Source of the DNA: Spirulina sp. SIO3F2
GTDB taxonomy: Bacteria; Cyanobacteriota; Cyanobacteriia; Cyanobacteriales; Spirulinaceae
Assembly: GCA_010672165.1 (NCBI GenBank)
Contig: JAAHHN010000006.1
Coordinates: 1 to 64,000 of the forward strand
Reading direction: 5' to 3'
DNA: 64,000 nt
The notes under the pieces are model-generated. The model did no database searches. It saw only the letters and a list, made by a program, of their open reading frames with translations, and had not been told where the DNA came from. Each line of letters opens with the position of its first letter. Positions within the stretch are counted from its first letter, which is position 1. The position numbers and the translations under genes are program-made. Positions 16,852-25,692 of this stretch are shown here, piece after piece.

Positions 16852-17149
16852 CATCAGGAACCTGACGGGAAAGGAAGAGAACGCCCGACTCCAAAATGTG
16901 AGTCAGTCACGGCAAGAGTTTGAAGTCTAACTGATGACAGCTTCTACTCGAATCGGGCATTGATTGTAGAAACCTTACAAAATCCGCAATCACACACGTG
17001 GCCCACCACAATAAATTAGAATCTGCCAAATCCTTACCAATGGAAGAGCTTTGAGCATCGAGTTGATGGCAGATCCTGAGAAAATGAATCTTAGTTCATC
17101 AAAAATGATTTTTATGTACTAAGATAGCTATATGGTTTAGGAAACACTC
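16852..17149. other. Intergenic region with a dispersed 38-nt repeat
   Basis: No gene is visible in these 298 bases. Positions 16905-16943 match, on the opposite strand, 56937-56974 with only a few differences. The region from 17040 to 17149 is AT-rich and should hold the promoter for the SWIM cluster. Confidence 0.5.
16905..16943 (-). repeat. Dispersed 38-39 nt repeat, copy 1
   Basis: The reverse complement reads AGCTGTCATCAGTTAGACT, then two variable bases, AAACTCTTGC, two variable bases and TGACT. The copy at 56937-56974 on the other strand differs only at those four positions. Neither lies in a gene; both follow a stop codon within about 60 bases. Confidence 0.55.
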
Positions 17150-18496
17150 ATGTGGACCGCTGAACAAGTCCTCGCTTTATCCCCCGATGCGGGCTCAACC
17201 AAAAACGGGAAAGCCCTGGCCAATGTTGCTAAATGGGTTAGCCTAAACAAAACAGAGCAAGCCATTTGGGGGGAATGCAAAGGCAGTGGTAAAAAGCCCT
17301 ACCGCACCCAAATCGACCTCAGTGAGCCGGCCTTTAAATGTAGTTGCCCCAGCCGCAAATTTCCTTGCAAACATGCCCTTGGACTCTTTTTACTGTTTGC
17401 TGAGCAATCCGCTGCTTTTGAGCAGACCGCCCCACCAGATTGGGTGACGGAATGGCTAGCCAAGCGATCGCAAGCTCAAGAGCGCAAACAAGCCAAAGCG
17501 GCCAAAGCCACTGACCCCGAAGCCCAAGCCAAACGAGCTGAGAAGCGTGCCAGCAAAATTGCGGCGGGCTTAACCGACCTCGACCAATGGTTGCAAGACA
17601 TTGTGCGTCAGGGGTTAGCCACACTCCCCAACCAGCCCTACAACTTTTGGGATCAAACGGCCGCTCGCCTAGTGGATGCCCAAGCTCCGGGTTTAGCCCG
17701 ACGGATACGCAGCCTCGCAGGGATTCCCTATTCAGGACAGGACTGGCCCGATCGCATGTTAAGAGCCTTGGGTTTACTGAACCTTTTGGTGCAGGGCTAT
17801 CAACGACTCGATACGCTTGCCCCCGCTATGCAAGCGGAGGTGCGATCGCAAATTGGCTGGACGCAAACCCAGGACGACTTGCTGCGGCGAGCTGAACAAG
17901 GCGATCCATTGGTGGAACACATCAAAGATACGTGGCAGGTGCTGGGGAAACTGGTGCTTGAAGAAGAGCGCCTCAAAGTGCAGCGGGTTTGGCTCTGGGG
18001 TCAGCACGGTCAACAGATGGCGTTGGTGCTGAGCTTTGCCCACGGCAAGCAACCGCTAGATGTGAGCCTTGTGCCTGGGACAAGCTTTGAGGGGGAGCTG
18101 ATTTTCTATCCCGGAACTGGGCTGCGGCGGGCTTTTGTGGTGAGTCGAGAGGCTGTAGTTGAGTCTACCTCAGTCGTGGTTCAGGCAATTGGCAGTACAC
18201 AGGACAGCGCGATCGCAACCGCCATCGAACATTACGCTCAGGCGCTCGGACAAAACCCCTGGCTAGAGCAATATCCTCTGCTACTTGATTCAGTGCATCT
18301 GATTCAAAAAGAGCAATGGTGGCTCCAAGATGCTGATGGCTATGTGTTGCCGATTTCGCCTCAGTTTCAGCAACCGTGGGAAATGTTGGCGATGAGTGGT
18401 GGGCACCCCATCACCGTCTTCGGGGAATGGGATGGGGCGCTGTTTTTGCCCTTGAGTCTGTGGACAGCAACAGAATTTTTGACGTTTGGGAGCTAA
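17150..18496 (+). CDS. SWIM zinc-finger family protein
   Basis: A 448-residue protein. The SWIM motif CxCx(n)CxH is visible as CSCPSRKFPCKH at about residues 65-76, preceded by GECKGSGKKPYRTQIDL. This is the usual SWIM context, binding zinc and mediating protein or DNA contacts. A charged Ala/Lys-rich linker (ERKQAKAAKATDPEAQAKRA) leads to a helical C-terminal domain without a known catalytic motif. It is the first gene of the SWIM-DUF5691-MoxR-DUF5682-VWA cluster and overlaps the DUF5691 gene by 11 bp. Its exact role is unknown; as a DNA- or protein-binding subunit it may give target specificity. Confidence 0.85.
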   Translation: MWTAEQVLALSPDAGSTKNGKALANVAKWVSLNKTEQAIWGECKGSGKKPYRTQIDLSEPAFKCSCPSRKFPCKHALGLFLLFAEQSAAFEQTAPPDWVTEWLAKRSQAQERKQAKAAKATDPEAQAKRAEKRASKIAAGLTDLDQWLQDIVRQGLATLPNQPYNFWDQTAARLVDAQAPGLARRIRSLAGIPYSGQDWPDRMLRALGLLNLLVQGYQRLDTLAPAMQAEVRSQIGWTQTQDDLLRRAEQGDPLVEHIKDTWQVLGKLVLEEERLKVQRVWLWGQHGQQMALVLSFAHGKQPLDVSLVPGTSFEGELIFYPGTGLRRAFVVSREAVVESTSVVVQAIGSTQDSAIATAIEHYAQALGQNPWLEQYPLLLDSVHLIQKEQWWLQDADGYVLPISPQFQQPWEMLAMSGGHPITVFGEWDGALFLPLSLWTATEFLTFGS

Positions 18497-20054
18497 CGCA
18501 ATGGAGCAATGGCAGACTTTGGTAGCAACCGCATTGATGGGGACAGGGCGGCAAGCGCCGACCCCACCCACGGGCGAGGGGGCGCTTGCTACAACTCTCA
18601 GTCAATTGGATTGGAGCCAACCGGAACAAGCGATTTTGGGGGCAGCGGGGGCGATCGCGCTTCATCAGGCAGTCGGTCAGCAACCCCAGCAGCAAGATTG
18701 GCAACCCATCGAGCCCGGTTCAACCGAGCATTTCCCCATCATTGCGCCTTCAATTGCCCGTCATCTTGAGACTGCGATCGATAACGACCCAGAGCTATTA
18801 CCAGAACTCCTGACACTTATTGCTCAAACCCAACAACGCATACCAGAGCGGCTATTACCCAGGCTGCTCAATTTGGGGCAGCGACATACAGAATTGCGAC
18901 ACCATATTACCCCTGTCATTGGCCAACGGGGTCAATGGTTGGCAACTCGAAAAGAGAACTGGCGCTATGGCCGAGTTGGGGATATTCAAAGCTTTAATCC
19001 CAACGCCCCTGAGGCGCAGGAACTCTGGCACAACGGTCGGCAAAGCGAGCGGCTGTTATTTTTCCAACGTTGGCGTGAGGTAGACCCTGACGGAGCCAGA
19101 GCTGCACTCGCCACCATTTGGCCGAAAGCCGCAGCCCGAGAGCGAGAAGGATTGACTCAAATACTGGAGACGAGCCTCTCAATGGCCGACGAGCCGTTTT
19201 TAGAGGCAGCACTGGACGATCGCGCCCCAAGCGTGCGCAAAGCGGTGGTACAACTCCTAATTAAGTTGCCAGAGTCACGGCTCTGCCAACGGATGGCGAC
19301 GCGGTTGCACCAACTGCAAGCGTCAGACCAGCAAGGGCTGCTCAGCGTGAGCGCCCCGAAAACCTACGAGCCAGATTGGGAGCGGGATGGCCTCCCCAAG
19401 CGAGTTCCTGCTAAGAGAGGGGAGCAAGGCTGGTGGCTAGAGCAAATGGTGGCGGCCGCCCCGCTAGATATCTGGGGTGATCCCGCGAGGGCGATGGCGG
19501 CGATCGCCAAGGGCAGATGGCAACATGAACTGCGGGCAGGCTGGGAATTAGCTGCGCAACGACAAAAACGAGCAGACTGGGCTGATGTTATCCTCACTCA
19601 AATCAATTGGCCAATTGCTGGTGGCAACCAACAAAAGCGACGCACAATTCGTCAGCTCTTGGCTTTACTGACCCCCTCGCGCCGAGAGCATCACCTTCAG
19701 GCTCAACTCTCCAACAATGCGTTTCATGGCGACTGGTTAGAGTTGATGTCTGAATGTGCCAACCAATGGACTTTGGCATTTAGTCAGGTGGTTCTGGAGC
19801 AACTGACTAAAATCATGATTCAACGCGGCAGCACCAGATATTCCGCTGTGCGTTCCTTCTTGGATCACTTTCGCCTGACCCTCCATCCCGACTTGGCTCC
19901 CGAGGTCGCTCAAGCGGTGGCAGAGCTACCGGCTAAGACAAATTCCATGCACCTCTTTGAACGCCATTGCTTCAAGCTGATTGAGACGCTCACCATCCGC
20001 CGTGAGTTCTGGCAGCACTTTCAGGTGGGGTTAGATATAGAGGAGAAATCCTAG
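18486..20054 (+). CDS. DUF5691 family protein
   Basis: A 522-residue protein that starts MGANAMEQWQTLVATALMGT (the ATG at 18501 is an alternative), followed by GRQAPTPPTGEGALATTLSQ, the usual DUF5691 opening. The sequence is alpha-helical and repeat-like (LLPRLLNLGQRHTELRHHI ... DDRAPSVRKAVVQLLIKLPE), which suggests HEAT-like repeats. No catalytic motif is seen. It overlaps the SWIM gene by 11 bp and so is co-translated. In other genomes DUF5691, SWIM, MoxR, DUF5682 and VWA genes occur together, so it is probably a scaffold for that ATPase system. Confidence 0.82.
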   Translation: MGANAMEQWQTLVATALMGTGRQAPTPPTGEGALATTLSQLDWSQPEQAILGAAGAIALHQAVGQQPQQQDWQPIEPGSTEHFPIIAPSIARHLETAIDNDPELLPELLTLIAQTQQRIPERLLPRLLNLGQRHTELRHHITPVIGQRGQWLATRKENWRYGRVGDIQSFNPNAPEAQELWHNGRQSERLLFFQRWREVDPDGARAALATIWPKAAAREREGLTQILETSLSMADEPFLEAALDDRAPSVRKAVVQLLIKLPESRLCQRMATRLHQLQASDQQGLLSVSAPKTYEPDWERDGLPKRVPAKRGEQGWWLEQMVAAAPLDIWGDPARAMAAIAKGRWQHELRAGWELAAQRQKRADWADVILTQINWPIAGGNQQKRRTIRQLLALLTPSRREHHLQAQLSNNAFHGDWLELMSECANQWTLAFSQVVLEQLTKIMIQRGSTRYSAVRSFLDHFRLTLHPDLAPEVAQAVAELPAKTNSMHLFERHCFKLIETLTIRREFWQHFQVGLDIEEKS

Positions 20055-20103
20055 TGCAGATATTTTGTCCGTCAATATTCCAACCCCCTACGGAGATTCG
20101 CAC

Positions 20104-20547
20104 ATGAATAACCCAATCATTGCTTCGCTGCAATCTCGGCGAACATTTTTAATCACCACGATTGCAGCAGTTTTACCCTTCACAGTGGCCTGTTCCAGCG
20201 ATACCTTCCGGCCCTTTACTGAACCCAAAAATTGGTTTAACGATGTGATGGGTTTGGGGGCTGAGCTAGAGCAGTTTTTGCCAGCGGGGCAAGTGAAGCT
20301 GAATGCTGAGGGCAGAGTGTTAACCGTCACGCTGATTAATACCCCCAGTAATGATGCCTCACCTGAGGAGCGCGAAGCGTTCGCAGGCGAGGTGGCAGAT
20401 CAAGTCCGAGCCTACTTAAAGGCAGAGCAAATTTTCCCAAATCTGAAAACAATTGTTGTTTCTTTCAAACGGCAGGAGAAGCGTGGCGCTGTTGATGTAA
20501 TGACATCTGTTGGTAGCGTTAACTATCGCTTCCCGATCAAAGGATAA
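20104..20547 (+). CDS. Small secreted lipoprotein, hypothetical (147 aa)
   Basis: Starting at the ATG at 20104 the protein has SRRTFLITTIAAVLPFTVAC, a Tat-like twin-arginine signal ending in a lipobox cysteine. The mature domain (ELEQFLPAGQVKLNAEGRVL, then SFKRQEKRGAVDVMTSVGSV) is short, with alternating strands and one helix. The family is not recognised. It sits between the DUF5691 and MoxR genes but is separated from the latter by about 100 bases, so it may be an insertion into the cluster rather than a member. Confidence 0.6.
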   Translation: MNNPIIASLQSRRTFLITTIAAVLPFTVACSSDTFRPFTEPKNWFNDVMGLGAELEQFLPAGQVKLNAEGRVLTVTLINTPSNDASPEEREAFAGEVADQVRAYLKAEQIFPNLKTIVVSFKRQEKRGAVDVMTSVGSVNYRFPIKG

Positions 20548-20650
20548 AGGTCATGAACCAACCAAAATTTGCGCGATATAGACCAGAGAAATTCCTCCCA
20601 TCTAATTCGTAACTTCTTGTCTCCATTCACACAATATTTTCTAGCGCTCT

Positions 20651-21781
20651 ATGGCCAGCCCGAAATCCAAATCAACTAAAACTAAACCCAGCCAAGATGA
20701 CACCGTCAAAGCAATCTTGCGGCAACATGCTGAAGAGCAATTTGCCACTGAACTCACCGCTTTGGCCGAAGCCGACGATCGCCAACGTCCCCCCAACTGG
20801 CAGCTCTCCCCTTGGGCTGTGGCCACCTATTTAATGGGGGGCAAAGTGGGGAAAACTGAAATCTCTGCCAAATATGTGGGTCAGCGGCGGTTGATGGAAG
20901 TGGCGATCGCCACCCTGGCCACCGATCGCGCTCTCCTGCTCTACGGCATCCCAGGCACAGGCAAGTCCTGGGTTTCGGAGCATTTGGCGGCAGCCATTTC
21001 AGGGAACTCGACATTACTGATTCAAGGCACAGCGGGAACGAGTGAAGAAGCGATTCGCTACGGCTGGAACTATGCCCAACTACTCTCGAAAGGGCCATCA
21101 ATGGACGCGATCGTCGCTAGTCCTCTGATGAATGCGATGTCTGCGGGCAAAATTGCACGGGTGGAAGAACTCACGCGGATTCCTGCGGATGTGCAGGATA
21201 CCTTGATCACTGTGCTCTCAGAAAAGACGCTGCCGATCGCGGAACTCGGCGAAGAAGTCCAAGCCACCAAAGGCTTTAACCTGATTGCCACCGCCAATAA
21301 CCGTGACAAGGGCGTTAATGAACTTTCCAGTGCGCTCAAGCGGCGCTTCAACACGGTGATTTTGCCCACGCCCAACACGATGGATGAAGAGGTACAGATT
21401 GTGCAAAAGCGGGTTACGAGCCTGGGGCGTGCCCTGGAATTACCGACTGAAGCTCCTGCTCTTACGGAAATCCGCCGTATTGTCACCATCTTCCGGGAAC
21501 TGCGCAGCGGCGTCACGGAAAACGGCAAGACCAAGCTTAAGTCCCCCAGCGGCACGCTCAGTACGGCGGAGGCGATTTCAGTAGTGAGTAGCGGGATGGC
21601 GCTGGCAGCGCATTTTGGGGATGGCAGCCTGAGCGCTGAAGATCTGGCAGCGGGGGTGCAAGGTGCGGTGGTCAAAGATCCGGTGCAAGATGCGGTGGTT
21701 TGGAAGGAATATTTGGAAACGGTGGTTAAGGAGCGGGAGGGTTGGAAGGATATTTATCGCGCCTGCCGTGAGTTGGGTTAG
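20651..21781 (+). CDS. MoxR-type AAA+ ATPase
   Basis: A 376-residue AAA+ protein. Walker A is GIPGTGKSWVSEHL at about residues 99-112. A Walker B region and sensor follow (GKIARVEELTRIPADVQDTL, LIATANNRDKGVNELSSALKRRF), the latter with sensor 1 Asn and the arginine finger. MoxR ATPases work with VWA-domain partners in chaperone- or metallochelatase-like remodelling; the VWA protein of this cluster is encoded 4 kb downstream. The DUF5682 gene starts 12 bases after the stop. All key ATPase motifs are present. Confidence 0.88.
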   Translation: MASPKSKSTKTKPSQDDTVKAILRQHAEEQFATELTALAEADDRQRPPNWQLSPWAVATYLMGGKVGKTEISAKYVGQRRLMEVAIATLATDRALLLYGIPGTGKSWVSEHLAAAISGNSTLLIQGTAGTSEEAIRYGWNYAQLLSKGPSMDAIVASPLMNAMSAGKIARVEELTRIPADVQDTLITVLSEKTLPIAELGEEVQATKGFNLIATANNRDKGVNELSSALKRRFNTVILPTPNTMDEEVQIVQKRVTSLGRALELPTEAPALTEIRRIVTIFRELRSGVTENGKTKLKSPSGTLSTAEAISVVSSGMALAAHFGDGSLSAEDLAAGVQGAVVKDPVQDAVVWKEYLETVVKEREGWKDIYRACRELG

Positions 21782-21793
21782 GGGGATTACACA

Positions 21794-24043
21794 ATGACCA
21801 TCACCGTTTTTGGTATTCGCCATCATGGGCCAGGCTCAGCACGCAGTTTGACGCGATCGCTCCAGCAGCTCCAGCCCGATATTGTGCTTGTGGAAGGGCC
21901 GCCTGATGCCGATTCAGCCATTCCCCTCGTCACCCATCCCGAGATTAAGCCCCCTGTCGCCCTGCTCATTTATGCCCCTGACCAGCTCCAACAGGCGTCG
22001 TTTTATCCCTTTGCGGTTTTCTCCCCCGAATGGCAGGCGATCCGCTACGGTCTCCAGCAACAGATCCCCGTCCGATTTATGGACTTGCCCCAAGCCTATC
22101 GCTTGGCGTTGACGGACTCGGACGCTGAGCCTAAGGAAGCCGCAACACCTCCTGTGCAACCCGCTATCCCCGCCGATCCCCTGGCTTGGCTCGCTGAAGC
22201 AGCGGGCTACAACGATAGTGAACGTTGGTGGGAGCATCTGGTGGAACAGCGTCAAGATGGGACGGAATTGTTTGCCGCCATTCTGGAGGCGATGACTGCC
22301 CTACGTCAGGAGGTGGAACAGGTGCAGCCGCCGAATTTAGAGCATCTGGGCGATCGCCGTGAGGCTATGCGGGAAGCCTATATGCGTAAAACGATCCGCC
22401 AAGCCCAGAAGGAGGGCTTCGAGTCGATCGCGGTGGTCTGTGGCGCTTGGCATGCTCCCGTGCTCACCGAACCCTTGCCCCCTCAGAAAGCGGATAACAC
22501 CCTGCTCAAGGGCCTGAAAAAAGTCAAAGTTAAAGCCACTTGGATTCCGTGGACATACGGGCGGCTCTCCACTGCGAGCGGTTATGGGGCGGGTATCAAT
22601 TCGCCGGGTTGGTATGAGCATCTCTGGCAGTCTTCGGCTGATACGGCTGGACAAACGGTGATCCAATGGATGACGCGGGTGGCGCGATTGCTGCGCAAAG
22701 AGGATCTGGATGCTTCCTCCGCTAGTGTGATTGAGTCGGTGCGCTTGGCGGAGACGTTGGCGGCACTGCGGGACTCGGCAATGCCCGGTCTGGCTGAAAT
22801 GAATGAGGCGGCTCAGACGATCTTTTGCTTTGGCGATGCTGTGCCGATGCAGCTGATTCATCGGGACTTAATTGTCAGCGATCGCCTCGGTCAAGTCCCG
22901 CCTGAAACGCTCCTGATTCCCCTCCAGCAAGATTTACAGCGCTTGCAAAAAAAACTGCGTCTCAAGCCCGAAGCCAATGAGAAGTTGATCACGCTGGATT
23001 TACGGAAGCCGAATGATTTGGCGCGATCGCAGCTCCTCCATCGTCTCAACTTGCTGAATATCCTTTGGGGTGAACTGCGCCATGCTCGTGGCAAGGGCAC
23101 CTTTAAGGAAGCCTGGGAAATCTGTTGGCAACCGGAACTGAGTCTGAGTGTGATTGAGGCGGGGTGTTGGGGCAATACGATTGTTGCGGCGGCGACGGGT
23201 TATGTGCAACACCAAGCCGCCAACGCTGAGAGTCTGGCGGCTCTGACTAACTTGCTGGATCAGGTGTTGCTGGCGGCCTTGCCTGACGTGGTTCCCCCCT
23301 TGATTGCCCAACTCCAGTCTGTCTCAGCGGTGGCTAGCGATGTCACGCATCTGATGGACGCTCTACCGCCGCTGGTGAATGTGCTGCGCTATCGGGATGT
23401 GCGCCAGACGGATGGCTCGCTGGTGGCGCAAGTGTTGGATGGTTTGGTGGTGCGGATTTGTGTGGGGCTGCCGGGGGCTTGCGCTTCGCTTGATGATGAT
23501 GCGGCTGCGGCAATGCTCAAGGCGATTAATCAGACTCAGGCGGCGCTCAAACTTCTCCAGGATGAGAACCATCTAGAGCAATGGTCAGGGATGTTGTTGC
23601 AACTGAGCGATCGCGCCAATCTACACGGGTTAGTGGCGGGTCGTTGTTGTCGGCTGTTGCTGGATGATGGGCATTTGGAGCCGGAGGCGGCGGCGCAGCG
23701 GTTGGGTTTGGCGCTCTCGTTGGCGAATGAGCCGATCCAGGCGGCAGCTTGGGTGGAAGGGTTTTTGCAGGGGAGTGGTTTGCTGCTGATCCATGATGAT
23801 GCGATCTGGCGGGTGTTGGATGATTGGGTCACGCAGTTGCCGACGGATGCGTTTACAACGCTGGTGCCGTTGTTGCGGCGGACGTTTGCACATTTTTCTG
23901 CGCCAGAGCGGCGGCAGATGGGGGAGCGGGTGCGATCGGGGCGGCAGGAGCAGCAAGTTGCGGTTAGTGGGACGTTTGATGGCGATCGGGCGGATCGAGT
24001 GTTGCCGTTGGTGGCGCAGTTATTAGGCCTCGAAAAGTTGTAA
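21794..24043 (+). CDS. DUF5682 family protein
   Basis: A 749-residue protein beginning MTITVFGIRHHGPGSARSLT, the typical DUF5682 start. A strand-helix pattern (DIVLVEGPPDADSAIPLVT) and later ESIAVVCGAWHAPVL resemble TraB/erythromycin-esterase-like folds with conserved Glu and His residues; the catalytic role is inferred only. The C-terminal 400 residues are helical and leucine-rich. It follows the MoxR gene by 12 bases and is part of the SWIM/DUF5691/MoxR/DUF5682/VWA set. In the complete cluster the VWA gene would normally come next, but here 1.65 kb of other sequence intervenes. Confidence 0.85.
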   Translation: MTITVFGIRHHGPGSARSLTRSLQQLQPDIVLVEGPPDADSAIPLVTHPEIKPPVALLIYAPDQLQQASFYPFAVFSPEWQAIRYGLQQQIPVRFMDLPQAYRLALTDSDAEPKEAATPPVQPAIPADPLAWLAEAAGYNDSERWWEHLVEQRQDGTELFAAILEAMTALRQEVEQVQPPNLEHLGDRREAMREAYMRKTIRQAQKEGFESIAVVCGAWHAPVLTEPLPPQKADNTLLKGLKKVKVKATWIPWTYGRLSTASGYGAGINSPGWYEHLWQSSADTAGQTVIQWMTRVARLLRKEDLDASSASVIESVRLAETLAALRDSAMPGLAEMNEAAQTIFCFGDAVPMQLIHRDLIVSDRLGQVPPETLLIPLQQDLQRLQKKLRLKPEANEKLITLDLRKPNDLARSQLLHRLNLLNILWGELRHARGKGTFKEAWEICWQPELSLSVIEAGCWGNTIVAAATGYVQHQAANAESLAALTNLLDQVLLAALPDVVPPLIAQLQSVSAVASDVTHLMDALPPLVNVLRYRDVRQTDGSLVAQVLDGLVVRICVGLPGACASLDDDAAAAMLKAINQTQAALKLLQDENHLEQWSGMLLQLSDRANLHGLVAGRCCRLLLDDGHLEPEAAAQRLGLALSLANEPIQAAAWVEGFLQGSGLLLIHDDAIWRVLDDWVTQLPTDAFTTLVPLLRRTFAHFSAPERRQMGERVRSGRQEQQVAVSGTFDGDRADRVLPLVAQLLGLEKL

Positions 24044-24089
24044 ACAAAACATTGTCATTTAAAGTTCGACTTCTAAAAACAGGATCGCA

Positions 24090-24515
24090 ATGGAAATAGA
24101 AATCATTGGTGAAAATAAAGATTTTCAAGTCATCGAAAAAGTTATCAGAGACATCGATTGGGATTATGACGAAGAAAAACCAGTCAAGATGCCTCATCTT
24201 CAAGCAAAGATAAGACTGAACAAAAAAGCCAAAAAGTCTTATATGTGTGACATATCATATTATGACTGCAAAGGAATTTTCTTGGGTGTTGATGAATCCT
24301 CCCATCATTTCAAAGAAAATAATTCTAATTTTCCTTCTCCATTTTCAACAGCCTTGAACATTCCGGAAAATGCAGAACGGATTGTTGTTACCTTTATTGA
24401 GTCTGAAAAAAACGAGTCATTGTCAGAAGTTTTATGGAGTCTGGCATTCATATCAGGTTTGATTGTTTTGATCTCGTGGTCGGTTAAAGCCGTAATGGAA
24501 ATATTCAGCAGCTAA
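24090..24515 (+). CDS. Hypothetical protein with C-terminal membrane helix (141 aa)
   Basis: Starts MEIEIIGENKDFQVIEKVIR; the middle is a beta-rich soluble domain (KSYMCDISYYDCKGIFLGVD) and the end is a single hydrophobic helix (LAFISGLIVLISWSVKAVM). No family is recognised. It is AT-rich compared with the DUF5682 gene before it and lies inside the stretch that separates DUF5682 from the VWA gene, so it is probably part of the inserted DNA. It may be a small membrane-associated accessory protein. Confidence 0.55.
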   Translation: MEIEIIGENKDFQVIEKVIRDIDWDYDEEKPVKMPHLQAKIRLNKKAKKSYMCDISYYDCKGIFLGVDESSHHFKENNSNFPSPFSTALNIPENAERIVVTFIESEKNESLSEVLWSLAFISGLIVLISWSVKAVMEIFSS

Positions 24516-24595
24516 ACGGCTAAGTCTTACTGAACCTGATGTAATTCTCTATTCCAATCCCCAAAAAGTTCTGTATTACTCTCCCATTTAGCTCA

Positions 24596-24832
24596 TAAAC
24601 AACGATCCTCAAAACAAAGAACGACTCCGTCGCTGGCGACTGATCTTGGGCGGTGGCGAGGCTGATGGCATCTGTAGCGAAGCGGGCAGCGGGGGCAATG
24701 CCAACAGCCTGCTGGGCAAAAGCGGCATGGCAATGGATAAAGCCTTGGCAGCCCTCTACGACGGTGACAAAACCCGAGGCGGGGGGTTGGGGAAATCTGC
24801 GCCGAATGTGGCGCGGTGGTTAGGAGATATTG
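24596..24832 (+). pseudogene. Start-less duplicate of the VWA gene 5' end
   Basis: About 235 bases from 24596 are nearly identical to 25693-25928, the first 79 codons of the VWA gene. The initiating ATG has become ATA (CTCATAAACAACG against CTCATGAACAACG), and similarity stops abruptly after GGAGATAT near 24830. A few base changes (AGCGGG for AACGCG, CTGGGC for CTGGAT) show some divergence. It is a non-functional partial duplication that flanks the inserted SUKH gene. Confidence 0.8.
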
Positions 24833-24848
24833 CAGTGGTAGTTAATGT

Positions 24849-25514
24849 TCAACGCAACCCACTCAGTAAATTTGAGATTTTATGGAACCAACGATTGTAT
24901 CTCTCAGAATCATTGATCTTGACAATCCAGAATATCATCATTGAGGACAAACTTACTTGTGGAATATTAGGGTTATTTATTGTCCTTATCTCTTCAAATC
25001 TTTCCTTATCAAATTCTATCCAAGCACCGTCCTTATTCTGGGTCAAGCTAAACACATTTCTATCGCAGCATTGTGTAAGAGTCGATATCATCTTTGTAAG
25101 GCTCTCGTATGCCAAAACAAGGCTTTTATCTTCAAGATCAAAGAAAAAGATGGGAGCTGTATCTTTCTGGAATGTTGCACCAAGAGTAAATACATAGACA
25201 TAATCACCCAATGCGAAGATCGGGCACAGATCATCTAGTTCATGTGTTGGCTCCTCAAGTAGCTGTGAGCGCATGTAGAGCATCTTAGATGCACTGTAAA
25301 AGTCCATGCCGAGGAAAGCATAGCTACTATGGGACATGCCATTGCGCCAGGCATACAACTCTAGAATTTCATCGGCTATTGAGAACGGTAAATCCTTAAA
25401 TATCCTTTGAGATTCAGAGCGACTTATTCCAGGCTCAAAATATATATCGTCTCTCGGATCATTGCTTTCGATCCAAGAGACTATTCTGTCTAAATTTCGT
25501 TGTAATTCTGTCAC
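24849..25514 (-). CDS. SMI1/KNR4 (SUKH) family protein, possible immunity protein
   Basis: A 221-residue protein. The motif FSIADEILELYAWRNGMSHS is the hallmark of the SUKH fold, with a preceding helix (SRSESQRIFKDLPF) and later strands (GDYVYVFTLGATFQKD, PIFFFDLED). SUKH proteins often serve as immunity proteins against polymorphic nuclease toxins, although some are standalone regulators. The gene is AT-rich, on the opposite strand to the cluster, and lies between the two copies of the VWA 5' end, so it came with the insertion. No matching toxin gene is visible nearby. Confidence 0.7.
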   Translation of the reverse strand: MTELQRNLDRIVSWIESNDPRDDIYFEPGISRSESQRIFKDLPFSIADEILELYAWRNGMSHSSYAFLGMDFYSASKMLYMRSQLLEEPTHELDDLCPIFALGDYVYVFTLGATFQKDTAPIFFFDLEDKSLVLAYESLTKMISTLTQCCDRNVFSLTQNKDGAWIEFDKERFEEIRTINNPNIPQVSLSSMMIFWIVKINDSERYNRWFHKISNLLSGLR

Positions 25515-25692
25515 GATAGTGATTATGATTTAAAATTGATTGCAGAACGTTAGTCCTAGGTGCAATCCAAACAGCTTTCAAGAGATTTCTGTCCTCCTCA
25601 ATGTAGCCTCAACCAGGTGAATAAATTTCCATTTATCCACAAATTCAGCGTATTCAAAATAGGTCTAGCCTTGCCACGGTAAATTTACTCTC

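Noticed and set aside
24646-25197. 183-residue plus-strand frame running through the VWA 5' duplicate
   Set aside because: It joins the duplicate to the antisense of the SUKH gene. The second half is low-complexity antisense, so it is not a real fusion.
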